Assembly: GCA_016791045.1 (NCBI GenBank)
Contig: JAEUNO010000022.1
Coordinates: 1-64,000 of the forward strand
From: Methyloversatilis sp.
GTDB lineage: Bacteria; Pseudomonadota; Gammaproteobacteria; Burkholderiales; Rhodocyclaceae
DNA: 64,000 nt
Direction of reading: 5' to 3'
A model generated the notes under the pieces. That model made no database searches and was not told the origin of the DNA. It saw nothing but the letters and a program-made list of their open reading frames with translations. Made by a program: the position numbers and the translations under genes. Shown here in pieces: positions 24,686 through 34,435 of the stretch. Positions within the stretch are counted from its first letter, which is position 1; each line of letters begins with the position of its first letter.

Positions 24686-25219
24686 GTCCGCTCCGACCGA
24701 CCGATCAACACGTCGACAAGCGCCCTGCGACCGGTCGCGGAACCGCGCGTTGATGACGCGACGCAGCAGCCCTCTGCGCCCCCGGCAAAATCGAGGCAGA
24801 TCCACGCGTATCAACGCGTTCGCGATAAATTACGGCGCTAATCTTTTGCTGGCAACAAAGAATCCCCTGATGTGCAATACCCGCGCGCCTTTGCGGACGG
24901 TGCACCGGGCACTGCGGACGAGGCGCCTGCCCCGGATGCTGCGCCGCAGAAGAAAAACTCTTCAACACATTGTTTTGACGTGAGAAAACAGATTCAAAAA
25001 TTCCTTGAAACGTCTTGATTGATGTCTTACTTTGAAGCTGGCAGTTCGCATATCGCGGGCTGACTCAACCCAAGGAGAGCAGGTAGCGGGGCCCAAGGGA
25101 CACAAGAAAAGCCGCGCGCGATACAGCGCTGACGGCGTAACTGGAAGCATCAGTCGTCAAAGGTTGCACTCAGTTTCTAATCAAGGCTCACGTCGCGAAC
25201 ATCTCAATGGAGGTTGGTT
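24686..25219 (+). other. 534-bp intergenic region before a small-gene pair
   Basis: No gene is supported. Base composition drops in GC around 24830-25035. A possible promoter is TTGAAA (25005-25010), 17 nt, TACTTT (25028-25033), which would give a leader of about 180 nt for the small genes at 25220-25587. The leader contains GGTAGCGGGG near 25081-25091, but no complete known riboswitch could be drawn. Confidence 0.4.
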
Positions 25220-25426
25220 ATGACAATGCTCACACTGGATCAGGCAAAGGCACTTTTCAACAGCGGCAAGGCGGCACAGATGTCGACGATGTACAACCAC
25301 CACAGCAACAAGACCTTCGGGGTGGTCGACAATCGTTCGGCAAAACGCACCGATCACTACCTCATCGGCGAAGGTGATCTCACCCATGTCGTTCCGGAGA
25401 AGTCTCCGACCTTCGATCGGAAGTGA
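25220..25426 (+). CDS. Small hypothetical protein
   Basis: This 68-residue protein starts at an ATG with GGAGG 6 nt upstream, a strong translation signal. The sequence is hydrophilic (MTMLTLDQAKALFNSGKAAQ, then TFGVVDNRSAKRTDHYLIGEG and HVVPEKSPTFDRK), with no membrane segment or signal. I do not recognise it. Its stop codon overlaps the start of the next small gene, so the two are translationally coupled, and a good terminator follows the pair. The long leader suggests regulated expression. Confidence 0.6.
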   Translation: MTMLTLDQAKALFNSGKAAQMSTMYNHHSNKTFGVVDNRSAKRTDHYLIGEGDLTHVVPEKSPTFDRK

Positions 25427-25587
25427 TGTCGCGGTCACCGCACGGCGGCACCCGTGTCGGTGCCGGCCGAAAACCCGTTGATCCGACGGTACCTGTCACC
25501 ATCCGGCTCACACCGGAACAACGCGAGGTACTGAGGCGACGCGGCGTCGCAAAGTGGTTGCGACCGCTGCTCGACAAGACAGGCTGA
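25426..25587 (+). CDS. 53-residue GAGRKP/ribbon-helix-helix-like protein
   Basis: The ATG at 25426 shares its A with the TGA of the preceding gene (TGATG). The product has GGTRVGAGRKP at residues 7-17 and then VPVTIRLTPEQREVLRRRGVAKWLRPLLDKTG. The second part looks like the small ribbon-helix-helix type where a basic beta strand (VTIRLTP) precedes two helices, with a closing KWLR..LD common to small phage- and plasmid-associated DNA-binding proteins. DNA binding is inferred. It could autoregulate the pair. Its stop lies 19 nt before the terminator hairpin. Confidence 0.55.
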   Translation: MSRSPHGGTRVGAGRKPVDPTVPVTIRLTPEQREVLRRRGVAKWLRPLLDKTG

Positions 25588-25605
25588 CAGGTTTCCTGCT
25601 TCATT

Positions 25606-25639
25606 CGCCGCCGGCGCAACCCACGCCGGCGGCGTTTTT
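25606..25639 (+). terminator. Rho-independent terminator after the small-gene pair
   Basis: Perfect 11-bp arms CGCCGCCGGCG (25606-25616) and CGCCGGCGGCG (25624-25634), a 7-nt loop and TTTTT. It confirms that a real + strand transcription unit ends here. Confidence 0.85.
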
Positions 25640-25895
25640 CATTTCGGGGGGCGCATTCGAACTGCAAGCCCTGGATGATCGGCGTGGCGGACAGGCTTGA
25701 CAGGGTGAGCCCGGCAAGGCGCGAGGACGCGTCGGGATGGCGCCAGGCACGAACGCGCGGCGCCGCCGGGCGCCCTGCCGGCCGTGACTGCGACGTCGAA
25801 GCGGTCTCAGCTCGAGAAAGGGCGCGACACCCAGCGGCCCCATGATGCGCGAGGCACGCGGCACCATGGCAAGCGACCCGTCGGGCTTTTCAGGT

Positions 25896-26420
25896 TCAAC
25901 CCATGGCAGGTGGCGGTGGCGCAATCAGCAGGGCCACAGCCTGCGCGGCGATGCCCTCGCCGCGCCCCGTGTAGCCGAGCTTTTCCGAAGTCTTGCCTTT
26001 CACATTCACGGCGCCCGGCGTGATGCCGCAGTCCGCCGCGATGTGCGCTGCCATCTGTGCCGCATGCGGCGTGATCTTCGGCTGTTCGCAGATCACCGTC
26101 GCGTCGATGTTGCCGATCACCCAGCCGGTCAGGCGCACCCGCCTGACCGCCTCGCGCAGCAGTACGCGACTGTCGGCGCCTGAGTAGGCCGGATCGGTGT
26201 CCGGGAACAGCCGCCCGATGTCGCCGAGGCCGGCCGCTCCGAGCAAGGCATCGGTGATCGCGTGCAGCAGCACATCCGCGTCGGAATGACCGAGCAGGCC
26301 CTTGTCATGCGGAATGTCGACGCCGCCGATGATGCATTTCCGGCCCTCGACGAGTCGATGGACGTCGAAGCCCTGACCGATGCGGAATGGCAACGGCGCG
26401 GCAGGTATCAGGGGATTCAT
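25896..26420 (-). CDS. ispF: 2-C-methyl-D-erythritol 2,4-cyclodiphosphate synthase
   Basis: IspF closes the cyclodiphosphate ring in the non-mevalonate isoprenoid pathway. The 174-residue protein carries the zinc-site start [11 protein letters not shown], then [38 protein letters not shown] and the closing [23 protein letters not shown]. The ATG at 26420 overlaps the ispD stop (ATGA), so the two are translationally coupled. It is the last gene of the unit on the - strand. Confidence 0.97.
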   Translation of the reverse strand: MNPLIPAAPLPFRIGQGFDVHRLVEGRKCIIGGVDIPHDKGLLGHSDADVLLHAITDALLGAAGLGDIGRLFPDTDPAYSGADSRVLLREAVRRVRLTGWVIGNIDATVICEQPKITPHAAQMAAHIAADCGITPGAVNVKGKTSEKLGYTGRGEGIAAQAVALLIAPPPPAMG

Positions 26421-27112
26421 GGCGATGCCTCCCGGGTGCGCAGGATCAGTTCGGCCAGCTTCATGTCTTCCGGCCAGGTCACCTTCAGGTTGCCCGCGCT
26501 CGATGCAACCAGTTTCGGCGCCAGCCCCGCCGCCTCGATCGCCGAAGCCTCGTCGGTGACATCCGTGCCGCGGTCCAGTGCGTCGTGCAGCAGCGCAAGC
26601 CGGAACATCTGCGGTGTCTGTGCCTGCCACATGGCCGCACGCGGCACGGTGGATGCCACCCGGCCCTGGTCATCGGCGCGCTTGAGCGTGTCCGCGACCG
26701 GCACGGCGAGCAGGCCGCCGACCGCATCGTCGGCCAGTCCGGTGATCAGCGTATCGAGCAGCGCACCGCTCAGACAGGGCCGCGCGGCGTCGTGCACCAG
26801 CACCCAGTCGTCCGGCCGCGCCCAGCCGGTCAGTTCGAACAGGCCGTTGCGCACCGACACCGCCCGGCTGGCACCGCCGCAATGAACGGGCATCAGTTTC
26901 GGCCCGAGCGCCGACCAGTCGTGGTCGCGCCAGTACAGGTCGTCCGGCGACAGCACGACGACCACGCGGTCGATGCGCGGATGTGCACACAGGGTGGCCA
27001 GCGCATGGTGGATCAGCGGTTTGCCGGCCAGCGGCAGATACTGCTTCGGCAGGTGCGCCCCGAAACGGCTGCCGCTGCCTGCAGCGGGGACGAGTGCGAT
27101 GTGACGCGGCAC
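26417..27112 (-). CDS. ispD: 2-C-methyl-D-erythritol 4-phosphate cytidylyltransferase
   Basis: IspD transfers CMP to methylerythritol phosphate. The 231-residue protein has the nucleotide-binding loop [10 protein letters not shown], then [29 protein letters not shown], and [14 protein letters not shown] followed by [12 protein letters not shown] and [13 protein letters not shown], all standard. It lies 9 nt after metZ and overlaps ispF by 4 nt. Pathway context is isoprenoid and quinone supply. Confidence 0.97.
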   Translation of the reverse strand: MPRHIALVPAAGSGSRFGAHLPKQYLPLAGKPLIHHALATLCAHPRIDRVVVVLSPDDLYWRDHDWSALGPKLMPVHCGGASRAVSVRNGLFELTGWARPDDWVLVHDAARPCLSGALLDTLITGLADDAVGGLLAVPVADTLKRADDQGRVASTVPRAAMWQAQTPQMFRLALLHDALDRGTDVTDEASAIEAAGLAPKLVASSAGNLKVTWPEDMKLAELILRTREASP

Positions 27113-27121
27113 CGGCAGCCC

Positions 27122-28336
27122 CTAGACCGCCAGCCAGCGCGACAGGTCGCGCTGCATGTCGGCGACCGACTCAAGCCCGATCGCGAGCCGGATCAGGCTG
27201 TCACGGATGCCCGACGCGTCGCGCGCCTCCTGCGAAATGCGCCCGTGCGTCGTCGTTGCCGGATGCGTGATCGTCGTTTTGGTGTCACCCAGGTTGGCCG
27301 TGATCGACAGCATGCGGGTCGAGTCGATCAGCTTCCACGCCTCGTCGCGCCCGCCCTTCACCTCGAACGCCACCACGGCGGCGCCGGAACTCTGCTGGCG
27401 CATCGCGATGGCGTGCTGCGGATGCGATTCGAGGCCCGGATAGAACACCCGGTCGACCCAGGCCTGCTTTTCGAGCCAGCGCGCCAGTTCGAGCGCCCGG
27501 GCCGACTGCGCCTCCATGCGGATGGACAGCGTTTCCAGCCCCTTCAGAATGATCCAGGCGTTGAACGGCGACAGCGTGGGGCCGGCGGTGCGCAGGAAGC
27601 GCAGCACCTCGTCCATCTCCGCCTTGCGGCCGCACACCGCACCTCCCAGTACGCGGCCCTGCCCGTCCAGATACTTGGTGGCCGAGTGGATGATGATGTC
27701 AGCCCCGAGTTCGAGCGGCTTCTGGAGCGCCGGCGAACAGAAGCAGTTGTCGACCGCCAGCAGCGCGCCGGCGTCGTGTGCCACCCCTGCGACCGCTGCG
27801 ATATCGATCACCTCGGTCAACGGGTTCGACGGCGTTTCGATGAAGAACAGACGGGTGGTCGGCCGCACGGCCGCACGGTAGGCCGCGATGTCCGTCGCAT
27901 CCACCAGCGTGGTCGAAATGCCGAACTTCTCGAAGTAGTTGGCGAACAACTGCTGGGTCGAGCCGAAAATGCTGCGCGAGGCGATGATGTGGTCGCCGCT
28001 CTTGAGCAGCGCCATCACCATCGACAGGATGGCCGACATGCCGGAACTGGTGGCCACGCACGCCTCGGCGCCCTCCAGCGCGGCGAGGCGGTCCTGCATC
28101 ATCGTGACGGTCGGATTGGTGAAGCGCGCATACACGTTGCCCGGCGTGACCCCGGAAAAGCGCGCCGCCGCCTCGGCGGCGTTGTTGAACACGAAGCTCG
28201 ACGTCAGGTACAGCGCTTCGCTGTGTTCGCCGAACTGGCTGCGCTCGATGCCGGCGCGTACGGCCAGTGTTTCCGGATCGTACTGATCCGGATCGAATGC
28301 CGCCCGGGCGGACGACGGATGTTCAGGACTGCTCAT
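27122..28336 (-). CDS. metZ: O-succinylhomoserine sulfhydrylase
   Basis: This 404-residue PLP enzyme of the Cys/Met metabolism family makes homocysteine from O-succinylhomoserine and sulfide in methionine synthesis. Landmarks are the N-terminal ETLAVRAGIERSQFGEHSEALYLTSSFVF, the cofactor-binding SSGMSAIL, DNCFCSPALQKPLELGADIIIHSATKYLDGQGRVLGG with the Schiff-base lysine in SATKY, and the C-terminal LSITANLGDTKTTITHPATTTH. The order purF-metZ is usual in betaproteobacteria. A purF terminator separates it from purF upstream. Confidence 0.95.
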   Translation of the reverse strand: MSSPEHPSSARAAFDPDQYDPETLAVRAGIERSQFGEHSEALYLTSSFVFNNAAEAAARFSGVTPGNVYARFTNPTVTMMQDRLAALEGAEACVATSSGMSAILSMVMALLKSGDHIIASRSIFGSTQQLFANYFEKFGISTTLVDATDIAAYRAAVRPTTRLFFIETPSNPLTEVIDIAAVAGVAHDAGALLAVDNCFCSPALQKPLELGADIIIHSATKYLDGQGRVLGGAVCGRKAEMDEVLRFLRTAGPTLSPFNAWIILKGLETLSIRMEAQSARALELARWLEKQAWVDRVFYPGLESHPQHAIAMRQQSSGAAVVAFEVKGGRDEAWKLIDSTRMLSITANLGDTKTTITHPATTTHGRISQEARDASGIRDSLIRLAIGLESVADMQRDLSRWLAV

Positions 28337-28414
28337 GCTGTGCTCCAGCCGACGCGAGTGCCGGCAACCAGGTATCGAAAATGCAGAAGACGGACAAGCG
28401 AAAACACGGGCCCC

Positions 28415-28453
28415 AAACGAAAAACCCGCTTTGCCGACAGGGCAAAACGGGTT
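28415..28453 (-). terminator. Rho-independent terminator after purF
   Basis: On the - strand a stem built from AACCCG and CGGGTT with inner pairing of TTTGCC and GGCAAA is followed by UUUUUCGUUU. It lies between purF and metZ, so metZ needs its own promoter or read-through. Confidence 0.75.
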
Positions 28454-28628
28454 CGGGAATGCATTCGTTTCGCCGCTTTAGCCGTATTTGTCCGGGTCGC
28501 TGCCTCGACGAGACTTCGACCCGCGCGCCCGCAAGCTGGATTCAAATCGGCGCGTATCCGGACATTACTGCCGGTGCGCCGGGCAGGTCAAGCCGGATGT
28601 CGGGAAAGCGCATGAACCGGAGTCACGC

Positions 28629-30158
28629 TCAGGCGTTCTCTTCCGACGTGACCAGATTCAGGTCGAGCTGGCCGCTGTCGTCCTCGGTCTGCCGTGGCGC
28701 GCCCTTGCGCTGGTTCTCGACGCCATCGAGATAGGCGGCGGTCACGTCGCCAGTGACGTAGCAGCCGTCGAAGCAGGACGTTTCGAACTGTTCGATCGAC
28801 GGGTTGCAGGCGGTGATCGAGGCCTTGAGCATGTCCAGCGTCTGGTAGATCAGTTCGTCGGCCCCGATGGCGACGCGGATTTCCTCGTCCGAGCGGTTGG
28901 CCGCGATCAGTTCGTCGCGGGTCGGCATGTCGATCCCGTACACGTTGGCGAAACGCACCGGTGGCGCAGCCGACGCGAAGTACACCTTCAGCGCGCCGGC
29001 TTCGCGCGCCATCGCGACGATTTCCTGGCTGGTCGTGCCGCGCACGATCGAGTCGTCGACCAGCAGCACGTTCTTGCCGCGGAACTCCTGCGTGATCGCA
29101 TTCAGCTTCTGGCGCACCGATTTCCGGCGTACCGCCTGGCCCGGCATGATGAAGGTGCGGCCGATGTAGCGGTTCTTCACGAACCCCTCGCGGTAAGGCA
29201 CGTCGAGCACGCGGGCCAGTTCCATCGCCGACGGGCGGCTGGAATCCGGGATCGGGATGACGGCGTCGATCTGCAGCCCGCCGTGGTCGCGCTGGATCTT
29301 CTGGGCGAGGAATTCACCCATCTTCACCCGTGATTCGTACACCGACACGCCATCCATCAGCGAGTCGGGGCGCGCCAGATAGACGTATTCGAACAGACAG
29401 GGCGCCTGCGTCGGGTGCGCGGCGCATTGCAGCGACTGCATCGTGCCTTCCGGCGAGATCAGCACGGCTTCACCCGGCGCGATGTCGCGCAGCAGCGTGA
29501 AGCCCAGGGTATCGAGCGCAACGCTTTCCGAGGCGACCAGCCATTCGGTGCCCTGTTCGGTCTCATGCGTGCCGATGACCAGGGGGCGGATGCCGTAGGG
29601 GTCGCGGAACGCCAGCAGGCCGAAACCGGCAATCATCGCGACCACGGCGTAGGCCCCGCGGCAGCGGCGATGCACGCCGGCCACGGCGCGGAACACCGTC
29701 TGCTCATCGAAGGTCGGCCGCTCGCGCAGCGACTGCATCATTTCGTGCGCCAGTACGTTCAGCAGCACTTCGGAATCGGATGTGGTGTTGATGTGCCGCA
29801 GGTCGGTGCGGAACATGTCGACCTTCAGCTCTTCGGAATTCGTCAGGTTGCCGTTGTGCGCCAGCACGATGCCGAACGGCGAATTGACGTAGAAGGGTTG
29901 CGCCTCGGCCGCGTTGTAGGCCGATCCGGCAGTCGGGTAGCGCACGTGCGCGATGCCCCAGTCACCGAGCAGGGTACGCATGTTGCGCGTGCGGAACACG
30001 TCGCGCACCAGCCCGGAACTCTTGTGCATGTGGAATTTCTGGCCCTGCGCGGTGGCGATGCCGGCCGCGTCCTGGCCACGGTGCTGCAGCACGAGCAGTC
30101 CGTCGTACAGGAGCTGATTGACGGGAGAGGTGGCAACGACGCCGAGTATTCCGCACAT
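28629..30158 (-). CDS. purF: Amidophosphoribosyltransferase
   Basis: PurF makes phosphoribosylamine from PRPP and glutamine, the first step of purine synthesis. The 509-residue protein starts MCGILGVVA, so the N-terminal Cys nucleophile is exposed after methionine removal. Glutaminase segments ([28 protein letters not shown]) precede the PRPP-binding loop [18 protein letters not shown]. Length and motifs are normal. It follows cvpA by 5 nt, as in many proteobacteria. Confidence 0.98.
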   Translation of the reverse strand: MCGILGVVATSPVNQLLYDGLLVLQHRGQDAAGIATAQGQKFHMHKSSGLVRDVFRTRNMRTLLGDWGIAHVRYPTAGSAYNAAEAQPFYVNSPFGIVLAHNGNLTNSEELKVDMFRTDLRHINTTSDSEVLLNVLAHEMMQSLRERPTFDEQTVFRAVAGVHRRCRGAYAVVAMIAGFGLLAFRDPYGIRPLVIGTHETEQGTEWLVASESVALDTLGFTLLRDIAPGEAVLISPEGTMQSLQCAAHPTQAPCLFEYVYLARPDSLMDGVSVYESRVKMGEFLAQKIQRDHGGLQIDAVIPIPDSSRPSAMELARVLDVPYREGFVKNRYIGRTFIMPGQAVRRKSVRQKLNAITQEFRGKNVLLVDDSIVRGTTSQEIVAMAREAGALKVYFASAAPPVRFANVYGIDMPTRDELIAANRSDEEIRVAIGADELIYQTLDMLKASITACNPSIEQFETSCFDGCYVTGDVTAAYLDGVENQRKGAPRQTEDDSGQLDLNLVTSEENA

Positions 30159-30163
30159 GATGG

Positions 30164-30658
30164 TCAGGCCTTAAATCGAATCTTCTTTGCCACTGCATCC
30201 GGCAGCCACGGGCGCAGGGCGATTGCTGCGGTTTCCAGCGGCGGCGTCAGCGCCGCCGCGCGCCACCACGGTTGTTCGGGGGCGGGCGTGAACGCTGCAC
30301 CGACCACGATTAGAAGCAGTATAAATGCGGCCCGAGCCAGCCCAAACAAGCCCCCGAGCACCCGATCGGGAAAATCGAGTCCGGTGGCCTTGATCAGCGA
30401 GCGCAGAACCCAGCGCAGTACGCCGCACAACAGCAGCACCGCGACGAAGGCGAGCGCGAAACCGCTGACCATGCGCAAGCCCGGATCCTGCAGGCCGGCC
30501 GGCAGCAGCGTGGCGACGTCGCCACCGAACTGTCGGGCGACAATGAAGGCGAGCACCCACGCCGCCAGGGCAATCACTTCGCTGACCAGACCGCGCATCA
30601 ACCCGATTGCCGTGGACACCGCCACGATGGCGATCAGGATGTAGTCCAGCACGGTCAT
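30164..30658 (-). CDS. cvpA: CvpA family membrane protein
   Basis: This 164-residue inner-membrane protein has four predicted hydrophobic segments ([76 protein letters not shown]). The start overlaps the stop of the SPOR gene by 4 nt. CvpA homologues are named for colicin V production and are linked to envelope homeostasis; the molecular role is unsettled. Location directly before purF is conserved. Confidence 0.9.
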   Translation of the reverse strand: MTVLDYILIAIVAVSTAIGLMRGLVSEVIALAAWVLAFIVARQFGGDVATLLPAGLQDPGLRMVSGFALAFVAVLLLCGVLRWVLRSLIKATGLDFPDRVLGGLFGLARAAFILLLIVVGAAFTPAPEQPWWRAAALTPPLETAAIALRPWLPDAVAKKIRFKA

Positions 30659-31317
30659 GCAGCCGGCGCCACCATGGAACGCATGCCGGCACCTTCAAGC
30701 TTGCGCTGCGCGGCTTCGGCTGCAGCGCGCGTCGGGAACGGGCCGACCTTGACGCGCGTCCGGGACTGGCCGTTCTCCAGCTTCACCGGCTCGGTGAAGG
30801 TGGGGAAGCCCAGTTCCTTCGCGCGCGCCCGGAGTTTGGCCACATTCGCGGCGTCGCTGAACACGCCCAGCTGCAGAGCGAAGGACCCCGACTTGCCATC
30901 GAGCAGGGCCGCCACACGCGACGCTTCGCTCGCTGCAGCGGGCGCGGACGCCGGTTTGGGCGGCTCGGCCTTCGGTGGCGGCGCGGGAATGGGCGCAGGA
31001 ACGGGCGCAGCTGGTGCGGGCGGTGCGACGGGGGCTGACCCGGTCGTCGCCGGTGCGGTGGATTCGGTATCCGGCGGCGCGGGCGGAATCATCACGTCGG
31101 TATCCGCCGGCTCGGGGCGCACCGGCTGGGCGAGCGCCGGCAGACTGTCACGCGGCGGAATGCGCACTGCGATGTCCTGCGCCGGGGCGCGCGGCTCATG
31201 GTCCATCACGACCGGCAGCACAATGGCCGCGGTCAGCGCGAGCGCGATGGCGCCGAGCAGGCGCCGGCGGGCGCGCTTGCGCAATTCAGTCTGGAGATCG
31301 GGTGCGGTAGAAGCCAC
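30655..31317 (-). CDS. SPOR-domain inner-membrane protein (DedD-like)
   Basis: This 220-residue protein has one membrane segment near residues 19-37 (LLGAIALALTAAIVLPVVM). A long proline- and alanine-rich periplasmic linker follows, then a C-terminal SPOR domain from about residue 140 (SGSFALQLGVFSDAANVAKLRARAKELGFPTF, then TRVKVGPFPTRAAAEAAQRKL). SPOR domains bind denuded peptidoglycan at the septum, and DedD takes part in cell division. The operon position between folC and cvpA is the same as that of dedD in other bacteria. Confidence 0.85.
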   Translation of the reverse strand: MASTAPDLQTELRKRARRRLLGAIALALTAAIVLPVVMDHEPRAPAQDIAVRIPPRDSLPALAQPVRPEPADTDVMIPPAPPDTESTAPATTGSAPVAPPAPAAPVPAPIPAPPPKAEPPKPASAPAAASEASRVAALLDGKSGSFALQLGVFSDAANVAKLRARAKELGFPTFTEPVKLENGQSRTRVKVGPFPTRAAAEAAQRKLEGAGMRSMVAPAA

Positions 31318-31341
31318 GTCGGGCGCATCCTGCGGGTGGGT

Positions 31342-32634
31342 TCAGCCTTTTGAAGGCAGGGGCGAGCGCGCGTATTCGCGCATGACTTCGGCGACGGTGA
31401 GGAAGGATCCGAACACAACGATTCTATCATCTGCACCCACCCGTTCCCGGGTGGCCTGCCATGCGTCGACCGGGCTGGCAAAGGTCGACACGCTGCCCGG
31501 AATACCCTGTCCGGCAATCATTTCGGCGATGTCGCCGGCCAGCGTACCGCGCGGGCCGCCGAGGTCGCACAGCATCCAGTGGTCGATGCGCCCCTTGAGC
31601 CGGTCAAGCACGCCGGCGATGTCCTTGTCGCGCAACATGCCCAGCACGGCCCAGGTTTCCGGGTAGAACCCCATGCTCGACAGGTTTTCGTTCAGCACCG
31701 AGGCGGCATGCGGGTTGTGCGCGACGTCGAAGATGACCGACGGACGGCCGGGCATCACCTGGAAGCGGCCGGGCAGTTCGACCGTCGCCAGCCCGAGCCG
31801 GATGTCGCCGACGGATACCGGAACCTGGTCGGACATGGCGTCCAGCGCGGTGATCACCGCCGATGCATTGAGCAGCTGGTTGGCACCGCGCAGCGCCGGA
31901 TAGCCCAGCCCGCCACGCTTGACCAGTCGTTCCGGCTCGCGCCGCCAGTACCCCCACTGCTGCCGGTCACCGGCAAAGCCGAAATCGCGGCCGGACACCT
32001 TCAGTACTGCGCCGATGGCCTGCGCGTACTCGATCACCGTGGCAGGCGGCATCGGATCACCGACGATGGCAGGACGCCCCGCACGGAAGATGCCGGCCTT
32101 CTCGCGGCCGATCAGCTCCCGCGTGTCACCGAGATATTCCATGTGGTCGAGATCGACGCTGGTGACGATGGCGCAATCGGCATCGAACGCGTTCACCGCA
32201 TCAAGACGGCCGCCCAGCCCCACTTCCATCACGATCACATCGAGGTCGGCGCGCTCGAACACCTGCCACGCCCCCAGGGTGCCGAACTCGAAATAGGTCA
32301 GCGCGGTGTCGCCGCGCGCCTGTTCGACCTCGGCAAATCCGGCGCACAGGGCGTCATCGCTGGCCGGCTCGCCGTTGATCCGGACGCGTTCGTTGTAGGC
32401 CAGCAGATGCGGCGACGTGTAGGTGCCGACACGATATCCGGCGCAGCGCAGGATGCGTTCGAGCATCGCACAGGTCGAGCCCTTGCCGTTGGTGCCGCCG
32501 ACGATGAACAGCGGGATGGTCTGCGTGATGCCGAGCGCCGCCTTGACGCTGAGCACGCGGTCCAGCCCGAGCTGGATCACCTTCGGATGCAGGCTTTCAA
32601 GGTGCTGCAGCCACTCGGTCAGCGTCAGCGGCAT
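31342..32634 (-). CDS. folC: Bifunctional folylpolyglutamate/dihydrofolate synthase
   Basis: FolC adds glutamate to folates and makes dihydrofolate from dihydropteroate. The 430-residue Mur-ligase-type protein has the P-loop GGTNGKGSTCAMLE near residue 46, then TYTSPHLLAYNERVRING, MEVGLGGRLDAVNAFDAD, TSVDLDHMEYLGDTRELIGREKAGIFR and FDVAHNPHAA. All expected motifs are present. It follows accD by 58 bp in the usual accD-folC order. Confidence 0.96.
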   Translation of the reverse strand: MPLTLTEWLQHLESLHPKVIQLGLDRVLSVKAALGITQTIPLFIVGGTNGKGSTCAMLERILRCAGYRVGTYTSPHLLAYNERVRINGEPASDDALCAGFAEVEQARGDTALTYFEFGTLGAWQVFERADLDVIVMEVGLGGRLDAVNAFDADCAIVTSVDLDHMEYLGDTRELIGREKAGIFRAGRPAIVGDPMPPATVIEYAQAIGAVLKVSGRDFGFAGDRQQWGYWRREPERLVKRGGLGYPALRGANQLLNASAVITALDAMSDQVPVSVGDIRLGLATVELPGRFQVMPGRPSVIFDVAHNPHAASVLNENLSSMGFYPETWAVLGMLRDKDIAGVLDRLKGRIDHWMLCDLGGPRGTLAGDIAEMIAGQGIPGSVSTFASPVDAWQATRERVGADDRIVVFGSFLTVAEVMREYARSPLPSKG

Positions 32635-32692
32635 GTGATCGACGGGCCGGGCACGGTGGTCATGCGACGCAGCGGTCGCGGAGCGGTCCGGT

Positions 32693-33562
32693 TCAGCACG
32701 TCAATGCCGGCATGCGTTGCAGCGCGGACAGCAGGCCGGCGATGCGGTCGGGCATTTCGCGGCGATCGACAATCATGTCGACAGCGCCCTTCTCGACCAG
32801 GAATTCGGCGCGCTGGAAGCCTTCAGGCAGCTTTTCGCGCACGGTCTGCTCGATCACGCGCGGGCCGGCGAAGCCGATCAGCGCGCCCGGTTCGGCGATG
32901 ACGATGTCGCCCATGAAGGCGAAGCTGGCGGACACCCCGCCCATGGTCGGGTCGGTCAGCACCGAAATGAAGGGCAGCTTGTGCTGGGCCAGCTGGGTCA
33001 GGGCAGCGGTGGTCTTGGCCATCTGCATCAGGGAAAAGAGGCCCTCCTGCATGCGCGCGCCGCCACTCGCCGCAATGCAGACGAAGGGAAGGCGCTGTTC
33101 GACCGCGACGCGCACGCCGCGCACGAAGCGTTCGCCAACGACCGAACCCATTGATCCGCCCAGAAATTCGAACTCGAAACAGGCGACCACCACCGGCACG
33201 GTCCGGATCGCGCCCTGCAGCACGATGAGTGCGTCACCTTCGCCGGTTTCGTCGGCGGCCGCGTTCAGACGGTCGGCGTAGCGCTTGCTGTCGCGGAACT
33301 TCAGCGGATCGACCGGCATGACCTCGGCACCGATCTCGAAGCGGCCTTCACGGTCGAGCAAGGCATCCAGCCGCACGCGGGCGCGCACCCGCGAGTGGTG
33401 ATTGCACTTCGGGCAGACGCCGGTATTGGCCGCCAGATCGGCGGTGTAGAGCACGGCTTCGCAGGCCGGGCACTTCGACCACAGGCCTTCCGGAACCGAC
33501 TTGCGTCCGGCGGCCTCGCTGCGGTTGATCTTCGGCGGCAGAAGTTTCTGCAGCCAGCTCAT
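32693..33562 (-). CDS. accD: Acetyl-CoA carboxylase carboxyltransferase subunit beta
   Basis: AccD and AccA transfer the carboxyl group from biotin to acetyl-CoA in fatty acid synthesis. The 289-residue protein has the N-terminal Cys4 zinc ribbon (CPACEAVL...CPKCNHH) near residues 33-55. The crotonase-fold core follows, with [32 protein letters not shown] and [38 protein letters not shown]. The start overlaps the trpA stop by 4 nt, as in many beta- and gammaproteobacteria. Confidence 0.97.
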   Translation of the reverse strand: MSWLQKLLPPKINRSEAAGRKSVPEGLWSKCPACEAVLYTADLAANTGVCPKCNHHSRVRARVRLDALLDREGRFEIGAEVMPVDPLKFRDSKRYADRLNAAADETGEGDALIVLQGAIRTVPVVVACFEFEFLGGSMGSVVGERFVRGVRVAVEQRLPFVCIAASGGARMQEGLFSLMQMAKTTAALTQLAQHKLPFISVLTDPTMGGVSASFAFMGDIVIAEPGALIGFAGPRVIEQTVREKLPEGFQRAEFLVEKGAVDMIVDRREMPDRIAGLLSALQRMPALTC

Positions 33563-34371
33563 GCCGCCACCTCGACGCTGTCCATCGCCGCGCGGATGCC
33601 GCTCAGCAGCGTCTTCACGCGCGGCAGTATCTCGTCTGCCGGACTGTTCTCGATTTCCTCGATGATGCGGCTGCCGATGACGACCGCGTCCGCCACGGAA
33701 GCCAGCGCCTTCGCCGAGGCGCCGTCACGTACGCCGAAACCGACGCCGACCGGCAGGCCGACCATGTCGCGGATCAGCGGAATGCGCTTCGATACGGCAT
33801 CGATGTCGATGTGGCCGGCGCCGGTCACGCCTTTCAGCGACACGTAATAGATGTAGCCGCTGCCGATTTCGCCGACGGCGCGGATCCGCGCGTCAGTCGA
33901 GGTCGGCGCCAGCAGGAAGATGACGTCCAGACCGGCCGCGCGTACCACCCTGGCGAATTCGCGCGATTCTTCCGGCGGGTAATCCACGACCAGCACACCA
34001 TCTGCACCGGCGGACGACGCCGCGTCGGCGAACGCGTCGACACCCATGGCCTCGATCGGGTTGGCATAGCCCATCAGCACCACCGGCGTCGTCGTGTTGC
34101 GGGTGCGGAACTCGGCCACCGCCGCGATCACCTGGCGCAGGGACACCTTCTTGAGCAACGCCCGCTCGGAGGCGCGCTGTATCGTCGGACCATCGGCCAT
34201 CGGGTCGGAAAAAGGCACCCCGAGTTCGATGATGTCGGCGCCCGCCTCGACCAGCGTGTGCATCAGGGGCACCGTGACCGACAGGTCGGGGTCGCCCGCG
34301 GTGACGAATGGAATCAGCGCCTTGCGACCGGCGGCGTCCAGCGCGGACAGTGTTTGAGTGATTCGGGACAT
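33559..34371 (-). CDS. trpA: Tryptophan synthase alpha subunit
   Basis: TrpA releases indole from indole-3-glycerol phosphate and channels it to TrpB. The 270-residue protein starts at [13 protein letters not shown]; the frame extends 11 residues further but that start is less likely. Catalytic Glu and Asp are in [20 protein letters not shown], with phosphate-binding [10 protein letters not shown] near the C-terminus. It follows trpB after 64 bp and overlaps accD by 4 nt. Confidence 0.96.
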   Translation of the reverse strand: MSRITQTLSALDAAGRKALIPFVTAGDPDLSVTVPLMHTLVEAGADIIELGVPFSDPMADGPTIQRASERALLKKVSLRQVIAAVAEFRTRNTTTPVVLMGYANPIEAMGVDAFADAASSAGADGVLVVDYPPEESREFARVVRAAGLDVIFLLAPTSTDARIRAVGEIGSGYIYYVSLKGVTGAGHIDIDAVSKRIPLIRDMVGLPVGVGFGVRDGASAKALASVADAVVIGSRIIEEIENSPADEILPRVKTLLSGIRAAMDSVEVAA

Positions 34372-34435
34372 TTTCGGAAACCGTCGCCGGGCGGCTTCCG
34401 CCACCCGGCCGACAACAGGATGGTGGAAAAGCAGG

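Noticed and set aside
25060-25130. GGTAGCGGGGCCC resembles the 3' part of a GEMM cyclic-di-GMP riboswitch before the small-gene pair
   Set aside because: The matching 5' half with the ACGCAAAGC-type segment is absent, and the stems do not close, so a GEMM call is not supported.
28337-28628. SAM riboswitch upstream of metZ
   Set aside because: The stretch holds a purF terminator and no recognisable SAM-type core.
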